Assembly (NCBI GenBank): GCA_027574665.1
Contig: CM050653.1
Location: 12,546,664 to 12,610,663 of the forward strand
Origin: Rhynochetos jubatus
Lineage: Eukaryota > Chordata > Aves > Eurypygiformes > Rhynochetidae
DNA: 64,000 bases
Direction of reading: 5' to 3'
Shown: piece by piece, positions 25,601-39,200 of the stretch
How the letters are laid out: each line of letters starts with the position of its first letter
How positions within the stretch are numbered: position 1 is the stretch's first letter
Translations under genes and position numbers: made by a program
Notes under the pieces: model-generated
Told to the model about the DNA's origin: nothing
Database searches by the model: none
What the model saw: only the letters and a program-made list of their open reading frames with translations

Positions 25601-27599
25601 GAAAAAATAGACATAAAAGAAACACAGAGGAAGAAATGGCATGTATGTGAGGCTGACCCCAGTTTTCAGAAACAACTTTCAGAAACTGAATAACACTGCA
25701 TTACAATATCCTACATGCTGGGATAAAGCTCAAATCATTGTAAGAGGCGTTTATTTCTATTACTAATATCCATATAGGAAACAACTGACACAGACAAAGA
25801 GAGATTAGAAAGAGAGCCAAAGATGACTAGAAGAGCATTTTGGAGCCTTGCAACTACAGTTCATCTATACAAAAAATACAAGTCTGAACAGAAGGTGATC
25901 TGTTTCTTCAGGAGACCTGGTAAACAAAAAGTGCAATACATACATTTATAATGATTGCATTTGTGCAGCTCTAAACTTTCCTAGCTTAGTGAGTTACATA
26001 TGCTCCTCATTTGAGCCATGCTTTAGAAATGTACTTGTGACATAAAATATTTGAGGAATTTCACCCCAGTAAGGTATAAACATACATCCATGATTATAGG
26101 GTTTATGTCTTACACTGAGGGACTAAAAATTAAAATGAAAGAGACATCAAAAGTGCTTTAGTGGAGTTAAAAATAATTAGGCTTTTAGAATAAGGCTGAA
26201 GATTGTAGACCTATTAATTGTTAAAATATTTTCCCTTGTTAAATTTTTGAATATAAATACAGAAAACAGAACTCTGGAAAGAATTATTTTAAGGGATAAT
26301 ATTTATTCACATTCAGAAACTAGTAGTGAGAATACTAAATACTGTTATAAGAAAATTCGCCTTTCACACCTCAGTATGGAATTCATTTTAAGCATAACAC
26401 TCATTTGTAACCTCAGAGAATCAAGGCTGTAGTGTTAGGATTATTCTCAAAAGTAATCATTGTGGCTATGAATGAAAAAATTATGAGACCCTAACATTAT
26501 AATGCTACAAAGATTAACCAGGGCAATTCGAATGCTCATTTTCATTCCAAGATGTTATACTCAACATAGAGTATCATTGTTAATGTGAAAGACTTGGTTA
26601 ATCAAAGTCTTTCCTTACATAAAGTACAAGAGACGCAGTGAAGTGATTTAACCTTCAGAGCACCAGCTCCTGTAATTGAACCACACATTTTTATTCACTG
26701 GAAAACAAGGCAGTTGGTGGTTTATTGAAAATGACAGAAAAAAGAACACGAGGTTCTGTTAAGTTCAAGAAGAGAGACTACCATGTTTTTGTGTAAGTTT
26801 ATGAAGCTACAAGGCAGCTATTAAAATGCTCATACGAACATGAACACGATCATTTCTTTTTCAAGTGAAGAGAAATAAAATATTGTTACTATTATCAAAA
26901 CAGAAATAGGTGCAGGAGAACATCCTTTTATTGATCTAACGTCAGGAGATTCAGTGTATTAGAAACTGTAAACTAACCGTAATACAATGAAAAACATGTG
27001 CTCTATGATAATAGTACCAGAATACAAGTATTTATTTTCATTTGGATTCAGTGCTTCCTAGGAGAAAGACCTCTTCACAGGCAAAAAGTGTAATTGAATA
27101 AAAATATGTAATTAGGTGCTCATGCACCTGTGGACACAACTCTTTGCAAGGAGAGCATGAAAGTTATAAAAGATGGAGACGAGACTAGAGGAATATTCGA
27201 GGATCTGAAAACTAAAAATAAATCATTATCAGCTATCTTCAAAAATGAAACAGGAAAGCATGAAATATTTTACAAATGAAATAAGCAAATAAAAATAACC
27301 ATATGGGAAGTACTGGAGAGTTCTAGGAAAGACTTCTTAGTAAGAAGTCGAGGTTTTCTTTCGCACAAGGCAATAGGCTAGAACAAGTAATAACAGGCCA
27401 AAATAAAGTAAGTGTAAAATGAATATCAATGTCAAGGAAAGATTCCCAATGTGAATCTGCCGGGGAATGCCTGTAGAGTATTTTCCTAAGTGGAATAGTG
27501 GTATTGCTGGTCATTTAAAACTAGCTTGTATGATGCTTTAAAGCTTACAGACACTGAATGCTTGGTTTCACACTACGTATGATTTTTTCATTTTTTAAA
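19654..27599. other. Non-coding DNA with one GC-richer block
   Basis: Mostly AT-rich with no gene seen. The stretch 19870-20260 is clearly richer in GC than its surroundings and may be another degraded repeat that I cannot name. The stretch 23130-23340 is also GC-richer and holds an open frame of about 60 codons after an acceptor-like gcag, but it resembles no known protein. A hairpin with perfect 9-bp arms lies at 26587-26613. Confidence 0.55.
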
Positions 27600-27860
27600 A
27601 AAGAACAGAATTGTTTTCCCCAGGTATCAAGTGTATGATGTCAACTGGCTTTATTTCAATTAATGGGCCGAGGAACAGTCCCTGGCTCTGCACTTCAGCA
27701 CCCACCTCAGCCAGGCTGCCACATTTTATACTGAGAGGTGCCTGCTTGTGGTCCACACGCCCCTGTCTGTGACCAGTCACCGGAGGGATGTGAATGTTCC
27801 TGGGCTCCAGCACAGGTCCTGCAGCAGATGTATTATCTTGGCCAGAGGGATGGTTATTTC
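27600..27860 (-). repeat. Possible degraded LTR, minus strand
   Basis: On the minus strand this GC-richer block carries a TATA box (tataaaa, complement of 27724-27730) followed about 75 bp downstream by a polyadenylation signal (aataaa, complement of 27650-27655). Promoter and poly-A signal this close together, in this order, are typical of short retroviral LTRs. I do not recognise the family, see no clear TG...CA ends or target duplication, and chose the limits by composition. It could instead be unrelated unique sequence. Confidence 0.35.
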
Positions 27861-30800
27861 TAGGAGGAGTTCATCAAGCACTTGCATGCACTCACACAGA
27901 AATGGCTGAGAAAATGAGGGCTTTGCTCTGACTCAGAAACACAAATCTGTTTCCCAATGCTAGAAAATTTTGGTAATATTGTAGAGTTTTCTGAACTTTA
28001 CCTGTTTAGTCTGAGAAAAGCAGGGAAACCTATATCATCTCAGGAAATGATCTAAGTTATAAGGTAATTTATGTGGGAATACTTTCCCTATGCTCACCAG
28101 AAACTGCATAAGTGTGCAACCAGGAATACCAGTTTCACAGAGACAGAAGACAGCAGGCAAAGAATAAACCTGGCTCAAATCTGTGCTTTTGGACTCTGCT
28201 GCTTTTTATACATAACATAAAATTCAAAAAGCAAGGTAATGAGGAAGAAATGTATAGATGCTGTTTAACAGAAACAGAGAAAGTGAATAAACAGTAAAGG
28301 CAATGCTGAAGTGCTATAATTAATTTTCTTAAACCTCTGTGCAAGATTCTTTATCTTTGAACACTTGTTCCTTTGTGAAGGATAATGTTAATAGGATGCT
28401 CAGAGCGATCATTGTTAATGAGGAAATGTTAAGTTCAAAATGAGAACAAGGAGTTACAGGCTCAGGAATATGTATGCAGCTCATATACTATGAACTCTTC
28501 AAGACAAAGAGGGGGCACTACATCTGGCAAAGAAGGTAGACTGTGCTGAGTGTAGACTGAAGCGCAGTTTGTCCCATAGCTTGCCTGAGTGCCACATATG
28601 CGTATTAATAGTTTCTATCAGTAAGATGCTCTAGGCCCACAAAGGTGTTCATTTGGATATGCTCAGAAATGCCAAAGCTCTCTAGAGGTATCTTTTCATC
28701 GTTCATTCCAAAGTCTTCTTAAAACATACACAGTGGAAAATTTTTTGTTTGTTTGTTTTGTTTTTAAATTTGTATGCCTTTATGGGTAGATACATAGGTA
28801 GTATGAGTTCCTCAAAATTAAATATGTGAGACTAAAGTGCTTCCCCTCTTTTCTTAGATCAGCAACTCTTGGCGGTGAGCAATACAATATAAATTAGTTG
28901 ACCATTTGCATTTGCTGTTTTACAGAGTGTTTACTTAACCACCTGGATTTATATAATTGTTCAAAAAATGCGCTACTTGGTGTGACATCACATGCTAAGT
29001 AACAGGCCTATTCCCTTTGCAATTTTAAGTGAGGGCTGAGAGGAAACAGGAAGGATCTGAAGCTAGGAAGGATGTTGGTCTGTTCTGATAGGTATAATAA
29101 TACTGTAGATGTACTTTTATGGTTTCATACCATAGAACAATTGTGGGGTGAGCCTTTGAAGAGAAAACCAACTGAACAATGAGTGTCAGAAACCTCAGTA
29201 AAAGACTTTTCTCACAGAATTTGTTCTCTGATTTTGCTAAGACAAGAAATGTGGGTAGCACAGATAAGCCTTTTGTATTTTACGTACTGAACCATACTGC
29301 TTGCCCTAAACTTTTGAAGGATCCAATAGTTCCTGTAGTTATGAGTGTAGCTTTAATATCAAATTTGTAGAGCAGAGCTGTTAAGGAGTTATTCAGACAC
29401 TTATATTTTTCTTTTTAAAATGTTGTTTCCTCAAAATATAAAGCTGATTTCAAAGAAAGTTTCATCTCTAAGTATTTCTCAAAGCCAAAGCATTGATTTA
29501 AAAAAGAAGAAAAACTGTAGTTTAGCCTTTCATGTCAGAGTAGCCAATATTTTGTCCTTAGGATATTAGTCTCTCAGATAGGGATATTTTTTTAATTCCA
29601 TCTCTGATTGACAAAGTGTAAAACCTGATACTGGGCCATGAGTAAGTCCTCTTGCTGTTCTGGGATTGGTCTTCTTCAGTTAGTCATGCTGTATTTTTCT
29701 TTTTATGAATACACAAAGTCCCTGAAACACTGAATTAAGGTCAAGGTCATGATTTCTTTTTACAGGAAATGTTACAGGGCCTAATTCTACAGTGAAAACA
29801 AATGTCCCTTCCGGGCAAGACCTGGAAGGGCACCATACAAAAGAATGAGGAATTAAAGTTACTGAAATATTGCTGCTTACTTCAGTTTAATGACTAAAAA
29901 GTAAAGCGTCTACACCTCTCTTACATGTTGGGGTTTTTTTTAGAAAAATGTAACTGGATTGCATACTTCAGTATTTTCATGCTTCACGTCTCAAATAATG
30001 AAAAAGAAAAATGAAAAACAGCAATATTTTTGTGTGACTACTGGGAAGTTGCAAAACTGGTGAGTGTCTCCAAGAGCAGCAGAAATCCAGTAGAACTGGA
30101 ATTTTAAATATTGGAATGTCTCAGATCACTTGTTCAAGCTTGTTAAGTTACAACAGAAGTATAGGTACAGGAGACATCTCTACATTTTCAGAAGTGACCT
30201 TAATGTTACACATTTTTCATTTCATACTTTTAGATATCCTAAGTGAGAATGCCCAAACACCTTCCTTTCTGGATCAGAGTTCTTCAGACTGTATCCATTT
30301 AAATGATAAACCCCTTCCATTTCATTGAACTTTCTGTTTCAGATTCATTGCCTAACCCTAAACGTCCCCCATGTCCCAATTCATTCAAGATCCATTCACT
30401 TGCAAGAGAGCCCCAAGGCCCTAAACCTGGTCAGCACATTGCTTGGAAAATAAATCCTTTGCTACTTTCTCAAACACATTTGTCTCCTTAGACCTGAAAC
30501 AATTCTTATCCAAATCAATACTTGTATCAGGATAATTAAAATTTGCCATGTTTAAAGTTTTGGCATTCTTGCAGGCTTCTTATCAGTGAAACCATTTCCT
30601 GACAGACTTTTGTTACTGCCCTTGAAATCCATGGTTACATTTTAAAATCATCTCAATGCCACCATGTGCTGTTCTATTTTAAATATTCTTAAATTAGCTG
30701 AAATATTTTGATAATTGATTAATTTTTCTGTCCCTTACATATACTGACAATAGTCTTCTCTTTTGTTGCCCACACCTGTCCCATCATTTTATTTTTCTAA

Positions 30801-33114
30801 TAATTTTCCAAGTTTAACCATAATTCTATTAGTTCATTATTAAAGTTTCATTGAAATGTATTTCTGGATCAGAAGTCTCGACATGCCATCTTGTGTTTTA
30901 TCATCTCACTTTTTCCTTTTTCCATGCCATCATTTGACCAGATAAGAGTTTAACCTGTATTGAAATCTTCATTTGCACAGTACAACAGACAAAACAGAAT
31001 CCTACATGGACAAGAGACTGAATGTTTGGGTTCTGCTCAAGAAGTACTTTGGTATTTACTAACTTCAAACGTATTAACAGATTTATTGACTTGAGATTAT
31101 CAATATGCCAAAACGTAGATGTCCGATTAAGTATCTTGCTGACTTGGCATCTCAGTTCTTATGCAAAGGGATTTAACTTTAAGTAGTACAATGTCTGCTG
31201 TCAACAACTGACAGGTTAAGAGCTCAAGCTTTAAGAAGTAAAACAGTCCACATGTTGAGATCTAGACAGTTTTCCTATAAAATTGTCTTTTCTCACTTTG
31301 CTAATCTAAAAACTGGCCCAGGTAATTTTCCATATTAGCAGGGAAAAAAAAGAAAAATCAATACATGATTATAAAATTGTATTTCTTATCTTCTAGTGCT
31401 TGCGTTATCAGTAAAAAATCTAGTTATCACAAGCCATCCAACCTTCACAAGGTTAGTGTGAATTTGCAGTATGGTAGTTGTATCTCTGCTTTTTTTTCCT
31501 CTATTTTAGAACTGCTGCATGTACCTTTTAATTTGGTTGTCAAGGGAGACAGGAAGCAATAATTAAGGCTAAAAGATGGGGTATGGAAGCTTTATTAAAG
31601 GATATATTGAAGATGGGAATTTGATCTGAGAATTAGATTATGATTAGAGTTGTTAATGCAGCTGTGCCACTCTTGAGTGACAGAGCAGCAGATGAACTGA
31701 ACAGGCAATTATAACTACAGGAGTCTCCCTAATCTTTACAATCCCAACCTCACAGTCACATCCATTTAAATTAATTTTTATGAAGGCTGAAAATTTACAG
31801 CTTCACCAGATTGGAAATTTGTTTGTTTATTATCCACAGGAAATATTTTTAGGGAAGTAAATAGCACTGAAAGCCATCTTGTCTTTCTGCTTGTCTTTTT
31901 AACTTGCAGAATTAATAATATGAGATTAATCTGAAGGCTGCTGCTTTTATGAAAACTGATTGATTCTCAGCAGCCTAGCGTTATTATGATTATCTGTGGG
32001 AAGGTCAAAGGGAAGGCATGTAAAAGTCATAGCTGATTCATGAGTTCCCTGTATTAAGCAGAAGATAAAAAAGGAGGCTTGTGTTGAGTGTTATAAGTGA
32101 GGAATCAGTCTTCCTTGCATTACTGAAACGGAAATTCTAGGAAAAGGATTTTAAACAACTTTGGACATAGTTATTTAAAGATGTCTGTTGAGGAGAGATA
32201 GCAATAGTTCATTACTATGCATGCTGAAAACCTATTTTAAGGAGTTCTTTGCTGCACAAAGATTAATTTACCACTACGTTTTCCCTCCTTCTCTACTAAT
32301 ATAAATAATGGCTGTGGCTTAAATTGGCATTATATTTTGATAGCCTAGTTTTGAATATACAAAAGAATATGCTGCAGAACTGTTCAGAAACTTGGAAATG
32401 GAAACCACAAAACAGTACTCTTCTGTTCCAGAATTTTATTTCAGAATGTCAGTAATGAATGGAATAACCTAAGAACATTGAGAAACTAGGCATTGTTTTC
32501 ACAAAATGTTGAGCAGATAGCTGTGGCAAGGAAAAATAAAACCTTGACTTGTAAAAATCAGTGACAGAAAAAATATTTCTCTACTGCTTGTCATTCAAGA
32601 AACCTGGAAGATAATTCCAGAAAATGATGATCTGCAGTTGTCAGATCAACAAAATATTTAAACACCTGCCTTTAAGCATGTAAAAATATCCATCCAAGAA
32701 CAGTCAACAGATATGCCTAATCTTCCCAAGTATTGAATGTGGACTGCAGCCTGGTCTTAACTCCCACACAGGATAAGACTCAATCACATATCATCCTCAC
32801 TGCTGACTTAATTTCCTTTGGGTGAAACATGGGTCAACATGCTGGCATGAAGCTGTAGTAGTACATACTCACTATGTCTCTGATCTGGTCATCTAGGTGA
32901 CCAGGTCATGTAAACAACAGAATTTAATATAACCAAGGTGAATTAATAAATCTAAAAGCTCAGAGACTGTCCAGTCAACCTAATTCTCACAGAACGTATT
33001 TACAAGCTGAAAGTATATTCACAACTGACTAATGTGGGAATCTCAGGTTTGGTCTAATGTGGTTTTTATATTGCTAGAGTAATGTACTTGGAAAAAAGTA
33101 CATCTTGGACTTCG
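27861..33114. other. AT-rich non-coding DNA
   Basis: No gene or recognised repeat. A hairpin with 10-bp arms and a 5-base loop (one G-T pair) lies at 29806-29830. A short hairpin, gtactt...aagtac, sits just before the long inverted repeat at about 33085-33102. Confidence 0.65.
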
Positions 33115-33220
33115 TATTTTGCTTTTGAACAGAACAACATTTATTTTCGTATGAACTATTGGCAGCTGACATTTTCAAGTTCATAGGAAAATAAATGTTG
33201 TTCTGTTCAAAAGCAAAATA
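33115..33220. repeat. Near-perfect long inverted repeat (hairpin)
   Basis: Bases 33115-33148 and 33187-33220 are exact reverse complements over 34 bp. After one mismatch (33149/33186) the pairing resumes for 8 more bp (33150-33157 with 33178-33185), leaving a 20-base loop at 33158-33177. If transcribed on either strand, it would fold into a hairpin of about 43 bp. The arms are AT-rich and match no transposon terminus I know. Arms this identical in neutral sequence imply a recent origin or a constraint. Confidence 0.93.
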
Positions 33221-36200
33221 AATGTAATAAATGGATTATTTACATTCTTTTACAGAGAATTACTGAAACATGCTATAGGAACAAAGTTGACTTGCTACAG
33301 AAACAATGTTGATAGTACATCCTAATATTTTTGTTCAGTGCCAATATTTTAAGTTACTCACATTCTCAATTGATCTGAGATGGGCGAGACGGTGCCAGTG
33401 AAACAGAATACTTAATAAAAACAGCTGACATGCGAGTGATTCCTGCAAAGAAACCATGGTGAAATATATATTAAAAAATATGAAAAATGGTGCTGGAATT
33501 AGACAAGCAAAATATATTAACAGTTGGAAGTATTGGAATTCCTTTTCTTATGACATGTATTCATTTTTCCAGAAGATTAATATATTTAAGACTTGTACTT
33601 TTTCAAGATTTGGATTTATTTAAGAAATGTTGAATAATCGCTGTCATATTCAGAGTATTTACTCAGCAAGATAGCCTGCCTTCCTTGATCATAGCTTTTC
33701 TGGGTCAAGGCTTCAAGGACAACATCTAGCATATTTTCTCAAATGTTTTGTTTTAGTAGGAGGCTCCAAAGTTCAGCATCTTTTGACTCAGAATCCATAT
33801 TGGATAACAGAAATATATCAAAATGGACACATAAAAAATTTGAGGGTTTTTTTTTAATTAAATCTAGAAAGCTTAACCCCTCCTAAATATACAAATCGAT
33901 TTTCTCTTGCAGAAACAAAAATACATTCATTGACCTATACTATGATGGCAAAAATCAAACACAGAATTAACATAACCTGAGTTGAGACAGAGCATGTTTG
34001 TCCACTGTTTCTGAGGAAAAGACATTCAAAAGCAACTTTGGCAATTTATTTTAAGCAATTGTTTCATTTATTCACATTGCTGCTGTTGACTCATAATTGG
34101 AAAACATTAATCACATGCTTAGTCAGGTCACATAGGCAAATGAAAATTGGTATGCAAAAATGTCTGGAAAAAAACCTGAAATGCCTCTGCTCCCTTTATT
34201 TTATTTCCGCATCACTCTTCCTGTCTTTGATTAACATTGTGCAATTATGACTCCTCAGTATTTCCTCATATCCGAATATTAGTTGATTAATCTTGATGAT
34301 AATGGATTGAGAACTTGGTTTAAAAATGAAGTATATGAAGTATTTTATTCAAGAGGTTATGACTGATCTTTTTAAACATCCTTGACTTATTTGGTAATTA
34401 TACTATTTATAGGAGGTGAGTACTTATCAGCTGTTGCTCTTAAAAAGTGTGGAGTAGATGAATGATTTTTTTTCCTCCCGTAACTATTGAATATTTAAAG
34501 TCTGAAGGTGATAGGTTTTGTGTTGAAACGTATCTTCCTTGTTAAATGATAAGAAGCAATACTGTTTAGTTGGCCAAAGTTAATGTTGCACCTGAGCTTT
34601 GTGCCAAGCAGGAGAGAGAGATGTATCACCACTTCCTGATTCTGGTAGGAACTGTTTTTACTGCTGCGTGTATTTCTGAGTGTCTCAGTGGATCTGGCAC
34701 CACTGAAGGGTAAATAATTTCTCCTCCTGCTCTTCCTGGGCTTCTCTGAGCAGGAAGCATATGAAAATGAGTCATCATTTGAGTATTTTCACCTGAATTA
34801 GGGCACCTTTGTCAGAAGAGAGAAAAGAGCTTTAAAGTGACGGAGAAATCGGATCCACAGTCCATGTATTTTTATGTGTTAAACCATATTTGTAGGTTAG
34901 AATCATTCAGTCTTTTTAACAATTTCAGATAGGAACCTTTCTAGGCCTGATTCAAAGTGTACAAATAACAGTGTGAACTCCTTACTGGTAGACTGGTAAG
35001 TCAACCAATGATATGTTAAAAATGCATATCTGGCCACATGTCATCAATTTTCTTTAAACAATGTGTTTTTAAAGTTTGGCTTTTTTCTAATGTGTAGCAA
35101 CTAGTATTTAAATAAATATGTGGTTATCTTATTTACAGGTTACAACCACAGGCATCTGAGTAGTTCTATTCTGTGCCACCTAGTCTCTTCACTTACCATG
35201 ATAAAAATCCTTTGGCCATTGGCTTGAAATATTTGAAGATTTCTGAACATCAGCCATAAGATGCCATGGAAAGGTCAAAACACTGTTGGATGTACGAATC
35301 CATGCTGATTTCATTATAATAATAGTTTGACCTAATACTGACAGCATCCACAAAAAAAAATGTAGGTCAATATCCAGCTTTTGAGCTTGTAATCAGTAAA
35401 GTACATAGAAAGAGTCTCATTCAAAAAAAAAAAAAAACAAAAAACAAAAACAAAAAACACCACCCCCAAAAAAACCAAACCAAAACAAAAACAACGAAAA
35501 AAAAAAAAAGCCAGAAGCTCTTTGATTTAGAGACAGAACTACACCCATGATCAGAGGAATGTAACTTCTTTATCTGCCCCCAAAGTTTTCTGAAAGCAGA
35601 GAATAGATTCACTGATTAATACAGATGAAATAGCCAGGATAAAATCCAACTGATCTCATCATGAGGTATTCTTTAATTTCTTTTAGTTCCTTGATTCCTC
35701 AGAAAGCTGCTTCTCTCTGCATATTTCCAATCATGCAATGATCAACTCCAGATCTTCAAAGCTCCAGGTTCAGTCTCTGCATCTAAATTGAAATTTCACC
35801 AAAACCTAGTAGTATTTTAAGTGTGCAAAACTCCCAGAACAGACTTATAAAATGAACTTTCATTAAGCTTATAAAATGCTGTCCAACAACAAACTTCCTC
35901 CTGATGGCATGATTAATTTATTAGTTATGATAGTTCTTCAGGGGAAAAAGAAGAATCTGTTTGTATTTTTACAACTTTAATAGCAATGGGAGAACCTGAT
36001 GTGAACCAAGGGCTTGCAGATAATGCTGAAGCAAGGATACAAGCAGAAATGCAGTAGTAATAGTACCTGAAAGTCTCCTGACACACTTAAGAGGAAGACA
36101 AAGTACCATATTATACCTTAAAGAGTCTGTGAACCTAGGATGTTTACTATGTTCAGTATTTAAAAGCAAACAGAAACCAGGCCACACATGAGATTTATAG

Positions 36201-39200
36201 CTGCATGTATATTTCTGTATTTACAGTAAAACATAGCTCATGGGAATCCAGTCACACCATGTATTTTTCTGTTGAGCTAAGACAGTATTTTTATTTTCGT
36301 TTTCTATGGTAATTGAATTGTGCTACCTCGCAGGAAAAGATGTGGTACATCTTAAAGTTAATCTAATTTCTGTGCAAGTGTAGAGGGATTCTTCATCACA
36401 AGTTAGAGCTGAAATCATGCACCACCCAGGTATTATATGCATTTCTAGAAAGTAAATAGTTGATATATTTTTTTCATAAATGAAGAGGTTTGGTGTGTTT
36501 GAGGGATGTAAATCAGAGCACAAATGTTTAAAACTTTCACAGAAGAATAACAGGAAAGAGTATGGTTGTTATCAAGTGAATTATTAAGCGAATAATCTAT
36601 TCAGTAGAAAGGAGTGAATCATGCATCTCAGTAGTTCCAGGGTTAAATTGTTAATTTTGTACATATTATGAAATATCTGCAATAAATTCAAGTAATTATG
36701 ATATTAAGCAGTTCCTCATCTATTGAATTAATTAAACTTTATGTTCATTTCATAACCTCTTTAGACACTCTCAGCTACTGCAGATTTAATCCTCTTTGAA
36801 CCTTTTTATATTTAGTTTTCTGAAGATTGACTAAGACCAATCACTCACTGCCATAAGAATGAGATTGTTTTCTCACTTCATTATGCTATTCTTTTCCCAC
36901 ACATGCAAACTCTTATTTTGTGCCCTGGGTTGTGAAATCAGGAAATCTCTGTTAAAATCTCCCAAAGGTCTGTAAATAGAAAGTACTATTCCATATGTAT
37001 AGGAGGTTTTGTCAGATTGCAATGTGTTGTCATAGATTTTATTTTTTCATTTTCTTTCAAAGGCTGTATTATCTTCTTGCATAACATCTTCAGTTATGAA
37101 TATCAGCAGTACAGTTAATTGGAATTACAAAAATCCCCAAAAAACTGTTCCTTCTCTCCTAAAATCCAAGAAAGCTTGTATTTTCATAATATTTTACTGT
37201 CTGTCAGTACAGCTTGCAAAAACTGTTCAGTATCTAAAGAAAACATGTATGTGTTTATACCAGATGGAATCAGGCTTATTTAGATGCTTGACTTTCAGAA
37301 TCCAGGTTTCCACAGGTCATCATCAGTCAGAGAAGTAAATACATCATATTGTCTAGCATTAAAAAAAGAAATTATTGTACATTATCAGAAGGCAAAGAAA
37401 GAAAGTAACCAGCAAGTATTTGACCTCTATCATTTTGCTGTCCTGCCTTGTTATGGCATTATTCATGCCCGTTACTTGTAGCTCTATCTGAGGAGAAGAA
37501 TCGGTGTCCCTTATGTAGGGATAAAGGGCATCGTGACAGAAAAACTGCAAAATCTATGTCTTTTTCCAAAAGAGGTTGGAAGTCTGCACATTTTGCAACA
37601 AGAGAGCAACTGCTACTTGTCTCCAATATGCTTGTTCTGTTGGATGCAACGCTAGGCATTACTCACAACTTCACACACTGCATAATTACTTTTATTTTGG
37701 GAGAAAATATCACGTTAAACATAAGTTACAGTATTGGAAATGGATCAGTGAAAAAATCAATCTGATACTGAATTTCAAAATGCAAATAATACAGTCATAC
37801 TATATTTTTCCTAACAAAGAAATTGAAACTTAGTTGAACACAACCGTTTTCTATGTCCTTAAGTCTATCTATATTCAGTAATGTTCTAAATTAAGTACTA
37901 CTGAATAAGAATAGAATGCTGGTGCCGTGGAAGCTCTGATTTGTAACAATTCCACATTTTGAGTTACATGGGATGGAAGAAGATACCTTAAAATTTACTG
38001 AAATAGGAAGGACATTTTATTTGCCTTGCAGTAATTCAGAAATGGCTGAATGAGTGCTGGAGCAAAATTCAAAGGCTTTCTAAAAGTGATGGATAATTTT
38101 AAAAATAAGGGAGATAATTAAAGACTTGAGAGAATTTTAACCATTGCTGATAATGGATTTAATGTTCTCATTATTCCAAAGAAAATAAAACCCACTGAAA
38201 AGTGTACTATTTAGGTGACTAGCTAGATACAAAATTCTATGTTCTTCACATTAGGTTGTAAGTAAATTGGCTGGAAATACTTATTAAGTGTATTCTCATT
38301 TCAGTTTCTGAAGATCAGGTATTTTCTTAACACTTCAATAATTTTGCCTGAATTTGTGTCAGGAAAGATTTATGAGATATGAGATAGAAAATTCAATTAA
38401 ACTTAAACTTGAGAAATATACACTGCAGTTGATATTTGTGGCAAAGTGTCTCATCTTCATAGATTGTCTTGAATATCCTTTTTTGAATACTTATCCACCT
38501 ACACGCAGACATGGAAGAAAATGTTTCATTTTGTGGAAAACTCTTTCCTGACAACTTTTAAATCCCATGTTTATAATTTTTTGCCTTATTTTCATGGAAA
38601 CCTTAATTACTTTTATGTAGTGGTAAGTTCTTACAGACTTTAGATAAATCTATGGCATGCTATCTATTAATTTATTGGGTTCAAATTCTGGTCTTTTTTA
38701 GTGCTAAATATGTTGCAATTCTAGAAAAATCGAAGTTGGCAACAAACACAGACAAGCAAGAAGGAAATTTTGCTGATTTTGAACTCTGTACGATCTGGAA
38801 AGAAACAAACACAATGCTGCTACTATCTTTCTACAATTCAGTGTGTTTATTGCGACTTCTTTCCAAGCATTATATCAAAAGTGAAACTTGTGACAGCCTT
38901 GAGAACACAAGTTCACAACATGCTGATTAGCCTGTGATGTTCTTACATTGGGAAAGGTTTGTACCTGGTTCTGGAAACAGTCATCAAGTTGTACACCAAA
39001 CAAGAACGAGACATAGTATAGGAATAGATAGTGCCAAAAGTGTGCTGCTTTGCACAATAACACAAATGGTGAGTTGGCATCACTGAGCTTCATTTTGCAC
39101 GTAGTATATTTATCAATATATGGGAAAAATCTATGAATCCTTGAGATTTTTTGTGGATAACTGTGTCTAAGTAACTTTGCTAAAGCAGGTACTTGACAAA

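Noticed and set aside
26587..26613. Hairpin with perfect 9-bp arms
   Set aside because: Within chance expectation and no terminator, small-RNA or transposon context.
37486..37700. Zinc-knuckle-like CPLCRDKGH and a PHD-like CTFCNKR frame
   Set aside because: The fourth metal ligand is missing in the first, and the second lacks proper Cys/His spacing. The two are in different frames and no neighbouring viral or nuclear-protein sequence supports either.
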